The position numbers were made by a program, and so were the translations under genes. A DNA stretch of 64,000 bases from Ottowia oryzae (GTDB taxonomy: Bacteria > Pseudomonadota > Gammaproteobacteria > Burkholderiales > Burkholderiaceae_C). Below the pieces are notes generated by a model. That model was not told where the DNA came from. It did no database searches and worked only from the letters and a program-made list of their open reading frames with translations. The number at the start of each line of letters is the position of its first letter. Within the stretch, counting starts at the first letter, position 1. Below are positions 8,078 through 15,825 of this stretch, one piece after another. The DNA lies in contig NZ_CP027666.1 in the NCBI RefSeq assembly GCF_003008535.1, forward strand, positions 3,461,501 to 3,525,500, given 5' to 3'.

Positions 8078-8956
8078 ATGCTGGTCGCCCACATCACCGA
8101 TCCCCACCTGAGTCTGGACACGTGGGCGCTGCCTGGTCACCCCGGGCCGGCGCAGGCGCTGCGCAACGCGCTGCGGCACGTGCAGGCGATCGATCCGGTA
8201 CCTGAAGTGCTGCTGCTGACCGGCGACCTGACCGAAAGCGGCGCCGAGGCCGACTTTCGCACCCTGCGCCAGGTGCTTGACGAAACGCTGCCCTCGCCCC
8301 AGGCCGGCGGGCCGCTCGTGCTGGCCGTGCTGGGCAATCACGACGACCGGGCCACCGCCCAGGCGGTACTCGGCCACCTGCTGGGCCCCGCAGCCCACGG
8401 GGCGGCAACTGGCCCTGAGGATGGCGGCACCACGCCGCCCGCACCGCCCGCACCACCCGCGGGCCTGACCAGCCTGCACACCGAATACGGCGGCCTGCAC
8501 TTCATCGGCCTGGACACCATGGTGCCCGGCCGCCCGCACGGCGAGCTGGACGACGCGCAGCTGGACTGGCTGGCCGCCACGCTGGCGCTCTGCGCCGGGC
8601 AGCCGGTGATGATCTTCATGCACCACCCGCCGCTCACGTCCGGCATGGCCGCGATGGACGCGTGCGGCCTGCTGCGCGGGCGTGAACGCCTGGCCGAGCT
8701 GGTGCGCGCGCACGGTGGCGTGCAGCTCATCGCGGCCGGGCACATGCACCGCGGCATCGTGGGGGCACTGGGCGGCGCGCCGGTGGTGGTGGCGCCGTCC
8801 TGCTCGCACCAGCTGGCGCTGGACCTGCGCCCCCAGGGCGGCCTGGCCGTGCAGATGGAGCCGCCGCAGGTCGGCCTGTACCGCTGGACGCCACAAGACG
8901 GCCTGGCCTGCCACTTCAGCCACGTGCAGGCCTACCCAGGGCCTTTCCCGGTCTGA
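8078..8956 (+). CDS. Calcineurin-like phosphodiesterase, CpdA-like
   Basis: Metallophosphoesterase of 292 residues, in the class III cyclic-nucleotide phosphodiesterase (CpdA) group. All the dimetal-binding motifs are present in order: ITDPHL (D-x-H), LLTGDLTESG (GD), VLGNHDDR (GNHD), MHHPPL and AGHMHRG. A Pro/Ala-rich insertion of about 25 residues follows GNHD. Cytoplasmic; the likely role is hydrolysis of cAMP or another phosphodiester, but the substrate is not proven. The ATG at 8078 gives MLVAHITDPHL, the normal family start, and I prefer it to the more upstream start at 7937. Confidence 0.9.
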   Translation: MLVAHITDPHLSLDTWALPGHPGPAQALRNALRHVQAIDPVPEVLLLTGDLTESGAEADFRTLRQVLDETLPSPQAGGPLVLAVLGNHDDRATAQAVLGHLLGPAAHGAATGPEDGGTTPPAPPAPPAGLTSLHTEYGGLHFIGLDTMVPGRPHGELDDAQLDWLAATLALCAGQPVMIFMHHPPLTSGMAAMDACGLLRGRERLAELVRAHGGVQLIAAGHMHRGIVGALGGAPVVVAPSCSHQLALDLRPQGGLAVQMEPPQVGLYRWTPQDGLACHFSHVQAYPGPFPV

Positions 8957-8969
8957 ACGCACCGCCGTG

Positions 8970-8991
8970 GCGTTGCGCAATTACGCAACGC
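8970..8991. terminator. Perfect hairpin after the phosphodiesterase gene
   Basis: GCGTTGCG and its exact complement CGCAACGC flank a 6-nt loop, 13 bp after the stop codon at 8956. No T run follows directly, although a T-rich patch occurs about 20 bp on. It may be a terminator or an mRNA-stabilising hairpin. Confidence 0.4.
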
Positions 8992-9010
8992 CGCAACGAA
9001 ATTCGCTCTT

Positions 9011-9060
9011 CTTTTTGAAGCAGCTTGCGCAGGCGCAGCGGGCGCTGGAGCCCGATTTGT
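9011..9060 (-). repeat. Dispersed palindromic repeat, divergent copy 3
   Basis: CTTTTTGAAGCAGCTTGCGC on the left and GGGCGCTGGAGCCCGATTTG on the right match the family in reverse orientation but are degenerate. It lies in the 315-bp gap (8957-9271) between the phosphodiesterase and thioesterase genes; apart from this and the hairpin at 8970 I see nothing in that gap. Confidence 0.55.
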
Positions 9061-9271
9061 CATAAATGCTTGATCGCCGCGCGATGCACCGGACGTGCCA
9101 CGCCCCACTTCAGCCGCGGGCGCGGCCCCAAGCACCAAGCCCCCAGCGCATTCAAGCTGTCACCCAGGCGAGCGCCCCCGACGCCTTTCACGCCTACGAT
9201 CTTGGCAGCGTCCTTTGACCCCCCCTGCAACCCATCGGCGCCCAGCGCCGCAGCCCCTTAACGACATTGCC

Positions 9272-9817
9272 ATGACCGAAACCGACAACGCCCTCGAACA
9301 ATGGCTGGCCGAAGAAAAAGTGATCCGCGAACGTGCGGCCACCGGCCCTGGCGCCGGGGTCACGCGGCCCGACCAGGCCGCGGGGCTGAGCGGCATGGAG
9401 CTGCTGCAGCGCATGCTGGCGGCGCAGCTGCCCTTTCCGCCCATCTCGGCCACGCTGGATTTCTTCCTGATGGAGGCCAGCCCGGGCCGGGCGCTGTTTC
9501 AGGGCGTGCCCGGCCCGCAGCTGCTCAACCCCATGGGCACGGTGCACGGCGGCTGGTACGCCACGCTGCTCGATTCCGCGCTGGGCTGCGCGGTGCACAC
9601 GATGATGCCGCCTGGGCGCGGCTACACCACGGCCGAGCTGAGCGTGAACGTGGTCAAGGCGATTCCGCTGAAAGTGCAGCGCGTGCGCGCCGAGGGCAAG
9701 GTGATCCACTGCGGCCGCCAGCTGGCGACGGCCGAGGCGCGCCTGTTCGGCCCGGACGGCACGCTGTACGCGCACGGCACGACAACCTGCCTGGTGTTTG
9801 AGCTGCCCAAGGCCTGA
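9272..9817 (+). CDS. PaaI-family hotdog-fold thioesterase
   Basis: A 181-residue acyl-CoA thioesterase-like protein of the hotdog-fold PaaI family. The core shows NPMGTVHGGWYATLLDSALGCAV, with the HGG turn typical of this group, then TAELSVNVVKAIP and VRAEGKVIHCGRQLATAEARL. It probably hydrolyses an aromatic or medium-chain acyl-CoA in the cytoplasm. The ATG at 9272 gives MTETDNALEQWL; the frame is open further upstream but with Pro/Arg-rich sequence that looks non-coding. No operon partner is evident; a 344-bp gap with two repeat copies follows. Confidence 0.88.
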   Translation: MTETDNALEQWLAEEKVIRERAATGPGAGVTRPDQAAGLSGMELLQRMLAAQLPFPPISATLDFFLMEASPGRALFQGVPGPQLLNPMGTVHGGWYATLLDSALGCAVHTMMPPGRGYTTAELSVNVVKAIPLKVQRVRAEGKVIHCGRQLATAEARLFGPDGTLYAHGTTTCLVFELPKA

Positions 9818-9893
9818 CCGGGCGGCGCCGCTGCCACCGACTGCGGGCAGCTTGCCAATTCTTTGCGGCAAGAAGGCACCTCAGCTTGCTGCG

Positions 9894-9942
9894 TTTGTGA
9901 TAGCTACCAGCGCAGGCTGCACCAGCGCTGGCGCGCTTTTTA
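9894..9942 (-). repeat. Dispersed palindromic repeat, copy 4
   Basis: Reverse-orientation copy: GTGATAGCTACCAGCGC on the left and CACCAGCGCTGGCGCGCTTTTT on the right. The right arm plus T run could also act as a terminator for the thioesterase gene. Confidence 0.8.
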
Positions 9943-10083
9943 TGTCTCTATCGCCACCGCTGAGCGGGTTGAATGACGCCAGCGCAGGCGGCAGCGCGGG
10001 GCGTCGGTACGGCGCGGGCTTTGCGCAGTGACCGCCACGCCGCGCTACCGATCCCTGCGGGGCCGGCACCTCAGCTCACTATT

Positions 10084-10133
10084 CTTTCGATAGCTTGCAG
10101 CGACCGTCCTGCCTGCGCTGCAAGCTGATTTCA
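10084..10133 (-). repeat. Dispersed palindromic repeat, copy 5
   Basis: Reverse-orientation copy: TTTCGATAGCTTGCAGCG on the left and TGCGCTGCAAGCTGATTTC on the right; the AGCTTGCAGCG / CGCTGCAAGCT arms are nearly perfect complements. It lies just after the minus-strand TetR stop, 140 bp from copy 4. Confidence 0.75.
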
Positions 10134-10161
10134 TCTGTAGGCGGCGCTTGCGCGGCCACCG

Positions 10162-10872
10162 TCACAACCCCTTCTTGACCATCGCCACCAACCGGTCAGC
10201 CATGGACTCGATCTGCGCCGCGCCCAGGCCGCGCAACGGGCCGTCCAGCGCCAGCATCGCCATGCCGTGCACCGACGACCAGGCCAGGAACTCGGCGCCG
10301 GGGCGGCGCGCGGCGCCCAACACGCCGCTGGCGACCAGCTGGTCCAGCGTGTCGCACAGGATCTGGAACGGGTCGCGCCCGCCGTCACCGCGCGCATCGG
10401 CACGCGGCTGCGCAGCGCCCACGTCGAACGGCTGGGCGGCGAAGGCGGCGCGGAACAGCCCCGGCTCGGTCTGCGCAAAGCGCACGTAGCCGGTGCCCAC
10501 CGCCTTGAAGGCGGCGCGGGCGCGCTCGGGCGCCGCGGTGATGCCGCGCGTGGCACGGCGAATCTCGCGCTCCATCGCCCGCGCCAATGCGCCCAGCGCG
10601 GCGCCGCGCACGGCGTCGAACAGGTCGTCGCGGTTGGCGAAGTGGCGGTAGGCCGCGTTGGGCACCACGCCCGCGCGGCGCGTGGCCTCGCGCACCACCA
10701 CGGCGGCGGGGCCGCCTTCGCGCGCCAGGGCGACGCCCGCATCCAGCAGCGCGCGGCGAAGGTCGCCGTGGCGGTAGGTTTCGCGGCGCTGGGGGATGTC
10801 GGCGGGGGGGAAGACGGATGCGTCTGGCAAGCTCGCCTCTGTGCGGGCGGGATTCGGTCGCGCCTTGACCAT
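10162..10872 (-). CDS. TetR/AcrR-family regulator with WHG-type C-terminal domain
   Basis: DNA-binding repressor of about 236 residues. The N-terminal helix-turn-helix is seen at about 30-80 (LLDAGVALAREGG, VREATRRAGVVPNAAYRHFANRDDLFDAV). The C-terminal ligand domain contains FLAWSSVHGMAMLALDGPL, the segment that gives the WHG subgroup its name (here SVHG). I placed the start at the ATG at 10870-10872, giving MVKARPNP; the open frame runs to 10959. Upstream and divergent is a damaged small reading frame (10958), a possible former target. Ligand and targets unknown. Confidence 0.88.
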   Translation of the reverse strand: MVKARPNPARTEASLPDASVFPPADIPQRRETYRHGDLRRALLDAGVALAREGGPAAVVVREATRRAGVVPNAAYRHFANRDDLFDAVRGAALGALARAMEREIRRATRGITAAPERARAAFKAVGTGYVRFAQTEPGLFRAAFAAQPFDVGAAQPRADARGDGGRDPFQILCDTLDQLVASGVLGAARRPGAEFLAWSSVHGMAMLALDGPLRGLGAAQIESMADRLVAMVKKGL

Positions 10873-10957
10873 GGCTGGCTGAGGGTTAAATGTGGACGCC
10901 GTCCAGTTTACGGCAGAATGAAGTGGACGACGTACACATAACCGGCCAGGAGACACC

Positions 10958-11289
10958 ATGCAGCCCAGCGCCTACGACAACGGATACGGATACGGAATCG
11001 CCCTCGCCGTGCCCGCCGCGCAGCGTGAGGCCTCTCCCCAGCTCGCCAGATCACCTCCGAATCGGCCCTACTGCTTCGCCGCCGCGCCGCGCTGGCAGTT
11101 AACGGACGCGGGACCGCGAAATGCCAACCAGATGAAACCGGGCGGCTCTCATGGACGGTTTCGCCAGCCACGGCCACGCGCGACCAAGGCCAGGCGGCCT
11201 TCATGGCCGACATTCACACGCCGAAACAGACGCCGCCCGATCGTCAGCGCATGATCTTTGGCGGCCTTCGCGAGCGGGTTTCGGCCTGA
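10958..11289 (+). pseudogene. Small hypothetical reading frame, apparently frameshifted
   Basis: An ATG at 10958 preceded by GGAGA starts MQPSAYDNGYGYGIALAVPA in one frame. From about 11029 a second frame, open to a stop at 11287-11289, reads like protein (QITSESALLLRRRAALAVNG, then SWTVSPATATRDQGQ, then MIFGGLRERVSA). Joining them needs one indel near 11030-11050. The first frame alone runs to 11254 but becomes Arg/Pro-rich after the shift point. I do not recognise the product. It may be a decayed gene, a sequencing error, or chance frames in the 547-bp gap between the TetR gene and the VOC cluster. Confidence 0.35.
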
Positions 11290-11419
11290 CCCATCGGCCG
11301 CCCCTCCCCCGCGAAAGGCCACTGCCGCCGCCTTCCGCCGACCAGCTCTGTTGCTGAACCGCTTGTCCGCCGACACCTCGCCCCGTTCTGCCAACCCACC
11401 CACGTTCTTGGAGCCCGCC

Positions 11420-11923
11420 ATGCCCAGCCTGCAACGCATCAACCCTTGCCTGTGGTTCAACGACCAGGCCGAAGAAGCCGCGCGCTTTTACGCCGGCATC
11501 TTTCCCAACTCCAGCGTCGACCTGATCACGCACTACAGCGACGTGGGGCAAGAGCAGCACCAGCGGCCACCCGGCTCGGTGATGACGGTGTCGTTCACGC
11601 TGGACGGCCAGCCCATGCTGGGCCTGAACGGCGGGCCGTTGTTCAAGTTTTCGCCCGCCGTTTCGCTGATGGTCAATTGCGATACGCAGGCCGAGATCGA
11701 CCACTACTGGGCCCGCCTGGGCGAAGGGGGCGACCCGGCCGCGCAGCAGTGCGGCTGGCTGGCCGACCGCTACGGCGTGTCTTGGCAGATCACCCCGCGC
11801 CTGTGGGAGCAATTTCACAACTCGGCCAACGCCGCTGGCGCCCAGCGTGCGATGAAAGCCTTGATGGGCATGAAGAAGCTGGACATCGCCCAACTGCAGG
11901 CCGCCTTCGATGGCGCGGCCTGA
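11420..11923 (+). CDS. VOC-family protein, PhnB-like
   Basis: A 167-residue member of the vicinal-oxygen-chelate superfamily, PhnB/3-demethylubiquinone-like subgroup. It shows the repeated beta-alpha-beta-beta-beta modules: INPCLWFNDQAEEAARFYAG at the start, SVMTVSFTLDGQPMLGLNGG in the middle, and CGWLADRYGVSWQITPRLW near the end, a combination typical of these proteins. No enzyme activity can be assigned. I used the ATG at 11420 (MPSLQRINP) rather than the upstream start at 11258. First gene of a co-directional cluster running to 14756; the next gene begins 38 bp downstream. Confidence 0.9.
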   Translation: MPSLQRINPCLWFNDQAEEAARFYAGIFPNSSVDLITHYSDVGQEQHQRPPGSVMTVSFTLDGQPMLGLNGGPLFKFSPAVSLMVNCDTQAEIDHYWARLGEGGDPAAQQCGWLADRYGVSWQITPRLWEQFHNSANAAGAQRAMKALMGMKKLDIAQLQAAFDGAA

Positions 11924-11961
11924 CGCCTCACCCATTCACCTATTCACCCCCGGAGCTCACC

Positions 11962-12423
11962 ATGCAATTCACCCCCTACCTCACCTTCGACGGCAACTGC
12001 GCCGAGGCCATGGCGTTCTACGCGCAGCTGCTGGGCGGGCAGATCACGTACCAGGGCACCTTTGGCGAGATGCCTGCCGACGCGGGCATGCCGCCGTTGC
12101 CCGAGGCCGCCAAGAAGCGCATCATGCATGCGCACTTGGTGGTCGGCGCGCAGTCGATCATGGCGTCGGACACGCTGCCGGCCATGCCCGGGCAAGCCAA
12201 TGACGGCTGCGGTGGCGGCTATCAAAAGCCGCAAGGCCTGTCCGTGTCGATCGGGGTGGAGACCGTGGCCGAAGGCCAGCGCATCTTCGAGGGCCTGACG
12301 CCCGGCGGCCAGGTCTCCATGCCCTTTGGCGCCACGTTCTGGTCACAAGGCTTTGGCATGGTGACCGACCGATTTGGCACGCCCTGGATGGTCAACGTCG
12401 TGTCCGAGCCGACCAAGGCCTGA
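11962..12423 (+). CDS. VOC-family protein, PhnB-like
   Basis: A 153-residue VOC protein of the PhnB-like subgroup. It begins QFTPYLTFDGNCAEAMAFYA, has HAHLVVGAQSIMASDT in the central strands and ends with FGMVTDRFGTPWMVNV, the standard layout. GCGGGY interrupts the middle loop. It follows the first VOC gene closely and precedes a third with a 32-bp gap, so one transcript is likely. Function unknown; homologues are often annotated as glyoxalase or bleomycin-resistance-like. Confidence 0.9.
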   Translation: MQFTPYLTFDGNCAEAMAFYAQLLGGQITYQGTFGEMPADAGMPPLPEAAKKRIMHAHLVVGAQSIMASDTLPAMPGQANDGCGGGYQKPQGLSVSIGVETVAEGQRIFEGLTPGGQVSMPFGATFWSQGFGMVTDRFGTPWMVNVVSEPTKA

Positions 12424-12455
12424 GCAGCCCATTTCATTCGATCAAGGAGAGCGCG

Positions 12456-12854
12456 ATGAACCCCAACCCCGTCGTCTGGTTCGAGATCTACGTGAACGAC
12501 ATGACGCGCGCCGTCACGTTCTATGAATCGGTGTTTTTCACCCAGCTCACGCCCCTGCCCACCCCAGTGGGCGACGACGGGGCCGCCGCCGCCGGCATGC
12601 GGATGATGGCCTTTCCCATGCAGGTAGCGGCGGCCGGCGCCGCGGGCGCGCTGGTCAAGATGGACGGCGCCGCGCCCGGCGGCGGGGGCACGCTGGTCTA
12701 TCTGCGCTGCGACGACTGCGCCGTGGAGCTGGCCCGTGTCGAAGCGGCAGGCGGCAAGATCCACCGCGGCAAGTTTCCGATCGGCGAATACGGCCACTGC
12801 GCGCTGATCGTCGATACCGAAGGCAACCTGGTCGGCCTGCATTCGATGCGCTGA
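12456..12854 (+). CDS. VOC-family protein (glyoxalase/bleomycin-resistance-like)
   Basis: A 132-residue VOC protein starting NPVVWFEIYVNDMTRAVTFY and ending IVDTEGNLVGLHSMR, the arrangement of the YaeR/glyoxalase-like subgroup. The central segment GGGGTLVYLRCDD and the C-terminal HRGKFPIGEYGHCALI are typical. A strong Shine-Dalgarno AAGGAG precedes the ATG at 12456 by 6 nt. The stop is 2 bp from the start of the GST gene, so the pair is tightly linked. Confidence 0.9.
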   Translation: MNPNPVVWFEIYVNDMTRAVTFYESVFFTQLTPLPTPVGDDGAAAAGMRMMAFPMQVAAAGAAGALVKMDGAAPGGGGTLVYLRCDDCAVELARVEAAGGKIHRGKFPIGEYGHCALIVDTEGNLVGLHSMR

Positions 12855-12856
12855 CC

Positions 12857-13564
12857 ATGTCGCTCACGCTGTACTACCGCCCCTTGTCGTCCTACTGCCA
12901 CAAGGCGCTGGTGGGGCTGTATGAGCTGGGCACACCGTTCGAGCCAAGGTTGATCGACCTCAGCCAGCCCGACGACCGCGATGCCCTGGCCGCGGTTTGG
13001 CCGCTGGTGAAGTTTCCGGTGCTGCATGACAGCGCGCGTGGCCAAAACGTGGCCGAAGCGTCCGTCATCCTTGAATACCTGGATCTGTACTACCCCGGCG
13101 CCGAAGCGCTGTTGCCCGCCAACCGCGCCGACGCCCTGGCCGTCCGGCTTTGGGACCGCGTGTTCGACCTGCACGTGCAAACGCCCATGCAGCAAATCGT
13201 GGCCGACCGGTTGAAAGGCCAGCCCTTCGTGCGCCAGGGCCAGGCGCAGCCCGCGCTGCAGGCCATTGAACGCGCCTGGGGCCTGATCAACGGGCAGCTG
13301 CAACACGGTGCGCCGTGGGTCTGCGGCCCGCACTTTTCGATGGCCGACTGCGCCGCCGCCCCCGCGCTGTTCTTTGCCCACACCTTGCAACCCATCGACG
13401 AGCGCCACCCGCTGCTGCTGGCGTACTTTGATCGCTTGATGGCGCGCGCCTCGGTTGAAAGGGTGCTGCGCGAAGCCCAGCCCTACCTGCAGTTCTACCC
13501 CTTCCACGCGCTGATTGCCCCGCGCTTTCTGGACTCGCCCCCTTCCTCACCCGTACCTTTGTAG
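12857..13564 (+). CDS. Glutathione S-transferase
   Basis: A 235-residue protein with the GST layout: N-terminal thioredoxin-fold domain (LTLYYRPLSSYCHKALVGLYELG, with SSYCHK where the catalytic Ser or Cys sits), then VKFPVLHD with the cis-Pro turn, EASVILEYLDLYYPG for the glutathione gamma-glutamyl contact, and an all-helical C-terminal domain. It conjugates or reduces electrophiles with glutathione in the cytoplasm. Its place among VOC-fold and SRPBCC proteins suggests a detoxification or stress group, which is inference. Confidence 0.9.
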   Translation: MSLTLYYRPLSSYCHKALVGLYELGTPFEPRLIDLSQPDDRDALAAVWPLVKFPVLHDSARGQNVAEASVILEYLDLYYPGAEALLPANRADALAVRLWDRVFDLHVQTPMQQIVADRLKGQPFVRQGQAQPALQAIERAWGLINGQLQHGAPWVCGPHFSMADCAAAPALFFAHTLQPIDERHPLLLAYFDRLMARASVERVLREAQPYLQFYPFHALIAPRFLDSPPSSPVPL

Positions 13565-13573
13565 GCCAGCGCC

Positions 13574-14071
13574 ATGCCCAACGACACCACCCCGCCCGCG
13601 CCAGCGGCCCACCCGTTCGACCTGGTGCTCACCCGCCTAATCGACGCACCCGCCGCCAAGCTGTACCGCTGCTGGACCGACGCGGCGCTGATCCCCCAGT
13701 GGTTCGTGCCCAAGCCCTGGACCATCTCGCAAGCCCAGTTCGACGTGCGCCCCGGCGGCGCCAGCCTGATCGTGATGCGCGACCCCGACGGCAACGAGTA
13801 CCCCAACGCCGGCGTATACCTGGAAGTGCTGCCCGATCGGAAGCTGGTGTTCACCGACGCCTACACCGCCGGCTGGGTGCCGTCGGCCAAGCCTTTCATG
13901 ACGGCCATCGTCACCTTCGAGCCCGAGGGCGCCAGCGGCCGCCAAACCCGCTACACCGCCATCGCCCGCCACTGGACGCAAGAGGCCCGCGAGCAGCACG
14001 AAGCCATGGGCTTTCACACCGGCTGGGGCGTTTGCGCCGACCAGATGGCGGCCCTGGCCGCCACGCTCTGA
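13574..14071 (+). CDS. SRPBCC-family (AHSA1/CalC-like) protein
   Basis: A 165-residue START-like helix-grip protein of the AHSA1 group. It begins FDLVLTRLIDAPAAKLYRCWTD and contains LIPQWFVPKPWT, the usual strand-helix opening, then GGASLIVMRDPDGNEYPNAGVYLEVLP and the C-terminal helix with HTGWGVCADQMAAL. These proteins bind hydrophobic ligands; bacterial members are commonly found with VOC proteins, as here. The start is 9 bp after the GST stop, so it is in the same operon. No defined function. Confidence 0.9.
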   Translation: MPNDTTPPAPAAHPFDLVLTRLIDAPAAKLYRCWTDAALIPQWFVPKPWTISQAQFDVRPGGASLIVMRDPDGNEYPNAGVYLEVLPDRKLVFTDAYTAGWVPSAKPFMTAIVTFEPEGASGRQTRYTAIARHWTQEAREQHEAMGFHTGWGVCADQMAALAATL

Positions 14072-14091
14072 GCCCGTCAGGCAAAACCGCC

Positions 14092-14349
14092 ATGGGCGAC
14101 ACGCACCACGCCATCGCCATTGGTGCCCCGTGCTCGCGTTCGATCAGGGCAGAGGGCCACAGCGGCGGCGTGCCGATCCAGCGCGCTGGCAGCCCGGCGG
14201 CCCTGCCTGTGACGACCACCGCGGACTTCCGCCACACCGGCTACGCCCTGCGCAGCCGCTTTGCCAGCTTCAACCACAACGCCTGCGGCCAGGTGCCGCA
14301 AGCCCTCAAGCAAGTCTGCGAAAACCAGGCACTGGAGACATCGCCATGA
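14092..14349 (+). CDS. Small hypothetical reading frame
   Basis: An 85-codon frame between the SRPBCC gene and the last VOC gene, whose stop overlaps the next start by 4 bp (ATGA). The overlap is the only support. Composition is unremarkable (MGDTHHAIAIGAPCSR at the start) and no domain is recognised; there is no good ribosome binding site. It could equally be 275 bp of non-coding spacer. Confidence 0.25.
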   Translation: MGDTHHAIAIGAPCSRSIRAEGHSGGVPIQRAGSPAALPVTTTADFRHTGYALRSRFASFNHNACGQVPQALKQVCENQALETSP

Positions 14350-14756
14350 AAGCCAAAGACATCTGGGTGAACGTGCCCGTGAAAGATTTAGACCGCTCCA
14401 TCGCGTTCTTCACCGCGCTCGGGTTCACCTTCAACCCGCAGTTCACCGACAAGAACGCCACCTGCATGATCGTGGGCGAGAACATCTACGTCATGCTGCT
14501 GGTCGAGCCATTCTTTCAGTCCTTCCTGAGCAAGCCCGTCGCCGACGCGCACCAGGCCACCGAAGCGCTGCTGTGCATCGGCCTGCGCAGCCGTGCCGAG
14601 GTAGACGCCATGGTGACCGCCGCCCTGGCCGCCGGCGGCAAGGAGCCGCGCGCCGCGCAAGACCACGGCTGGATGTATTCGCGCAGCTTTGAAGACCTGG
14701 ACGGCCACGTGTGGGAGCCGATGTACAGCGACCTGTCGCTGCTGCCCGGCGCCTGA
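14346..14756 (+). CDS. VOC-family protein (extradiol dioxygenase-like fold)
   Basis: A 136-residue VOC protein: IWVNVPVKDLDRSIAFFTALG opens the first module; MYSRSFEDLDGHVWEPMY closes the last, with the conserved D-x-D-G-x-x-W-E end seen in this subgroup. The middle has FLSKPVADAHQATEALLCIGL. Last gene of the cluster; a repeat copy follows its stop at once and may help end transcription. Confidence 0.9.
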   Translation: MKAKDIWVNVPVKDLDRSIAFFTALGFTFNPQFTDKNATCMIVGENIYVMLLVEPFFQSFLSKPVADAHQATEALLCIGLRSRAEVDAMVTAALAAGGKEPRAAQDHGWMYSRSFEDLDGHVWEPMYSDLSLLPGA

Positions 14757-14766
14757 TGTTTATGAA

Positions 14767-14821
14767 TAAAAACAGCTTCCAGCGCAAGTAGCACCTGCGC
14801 TGGCAGCTATTTATTCAATAG
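14767..14821 (+). repeat. Dispersed palindromic repeat, copy 6
   Basis: Forward copy: AAAACAGCTTCCAGCGC on the left, CTGCGCTGGCAGCTAT on the right, followed by the TTATTCAATAG tail that recurs in several copies. It lies directly downstream of the VOC cluster. Confidence 0.85.
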
Positions 14822-14899
14822 CAATCGGCCAACGCTTTCGAGCGTCAGAACGAGCCCCACAAAGAGACAAAGAGCGCCCACCAACCTGGCCGCGCGCTT

Positions 14900-15646
14900 T
14901 CAGCCGCCGCGCTGGCGCAGCGCCTCGTACAGGCACACGCCGCTGGCCACGCTGACGTTCAGGCTTTCCACCGCGCCCTTCATCGGGATCTGCACCAGCT
15001 GGTCGCAGGTCTTGCGCGTCAGCTGGCGCATGCCGGGGCCCTCGGCGCCCAGCACCAGCGCGGTGGGGCCCGTCAAATCCACCTGGTAGAGCGTCTTGTC
15101 GGCGTCTTCGCTCGTGCCGGTCACCCAGATGCCGCGCTCTTTCAGCTCGCCCAGCGTGCGCGCCAGGTTGGTCACCATGAAGTACGGCACCGTCTCTGCG
15201 GCGCCGCTGGCCACCTTGGACACGGTGGCGTTGATGCCCGCCGCATGGTCCTTGGGTGCAATGACGGCGTGCGCGCCCGCGCCGTCGGCCACGCGCAGGC
15301 AGGCGCCCAGGTTGTGCGGGTCGGTCACGCCGTCCAGCACCAGCAGCAGGGGCACGGTGCCCTGCTCGGCCAAGTCGTCCAGCAACTCGTCCAGCGTGCG
15401 CACGCCTTCCAGCGCCTGCACGCGCGCGGCCACGCCCTGGTGCCCGGCGCTGCCCGCCAGCTTGGTCAGGCGGGCGGCGTCGGCCTCGATCACGCGCACG
15501 CCGGTTTCGGCCGCGCGGCTCAAAAACTGCTTCATGCGCGCATCGCGGCGGGCGGGGTCGGCATAGACCTCGATCACCGACGCGGGCGCGGTCTTCAGGC
15601 GCACGCCCACCGCGTGGAAACCGAACAGGACTTTGGGAGATGACAT
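14900..15646 (-). CDS. rlmB: 23S rRNA (guanosine-2'-O-)-methyltransferase RlmB
   Basis: SpoU/TrmH-family SAM-dependent methyltransferase of about 248 residues that 2'-O-methylates G2251 in 23S rRNA. The N-terminal substrate-binding domain starts LFGFHAVGVRL; the C-terminal knotted domain has all three SpoU motifs: LDGVTDPHNLGACLR, LVLGAEGPGMRQLT and IPMKGAVESLNVSVASGVCLYEALRQR. A start at 15655 (MPPMSS) is also possible; I prefer the second Met. RNase R often lies upstream in related bacteria but is not here. Monocistronic in this window. Confidence 0.95.
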   Translation of the reverse strand: MSSPKVLFGFHAVGVRLKTAPASVIEVYADPARRDARMKQFLSRAAETGVRVIEADAARLTKLAGSAGHQGVAARVQALEGVRTLDELLDDLAEQGTVPLLLVLDGVTDPHNLGACLRVADGAGAHAVIAPKDHAAGINATVSKVASGAAETVPYFMVTNLARTLGELKERGIWVTGTSEDADKTLYQVDLTGPTALVLGAEGPGMRQLTRKTCDQLVQIPMKGAVESLNVSVASGVCLYEALRQRGG

Positions 15647-15720
15647 GGGCGGCATTATCCGGGCGGCGGGCCGGGCAGGCGGGCCTGGCGGGCCGCCGGG
15701 ACGATGGTCATGAACTAAAT

Positions 15721-15768
15721 CGGCCGCCAGCGCAGACAGGGCCAGCGCTGGCAGCTATCAATTTCATT
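15721..15768 (+). repeat. Dispersed palindromic repeat, copy 7
   Basis: Forward copy: GCCGCCAGCGC on the left and CCAGCGCTGGCAGCTATCAA on the right. It lies between rlmB and the cytochrome gene, both on the minus strand. Confidence 0.8.
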
Positions 15769-15825
15769 GCAAACACAGGGCGCGGGCGCGGCCAGCCCTG
15801 TCGCCCTGCGGCGCGGCGGGCCGCT

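Noticed and set aside
10800..10812. Run of G near the TetR start as a phase-variation tract
   Set aside because: Only about seven G and interrupted nearby, common at this GC content.
12200..12240. GGCTATCAAAAGCC inside a VOC gene, similar to the repeat tail
   Set aside because: Only the short GCTATCAAAA part matches; the AGCGCTGG arms are missing, so it is chance.
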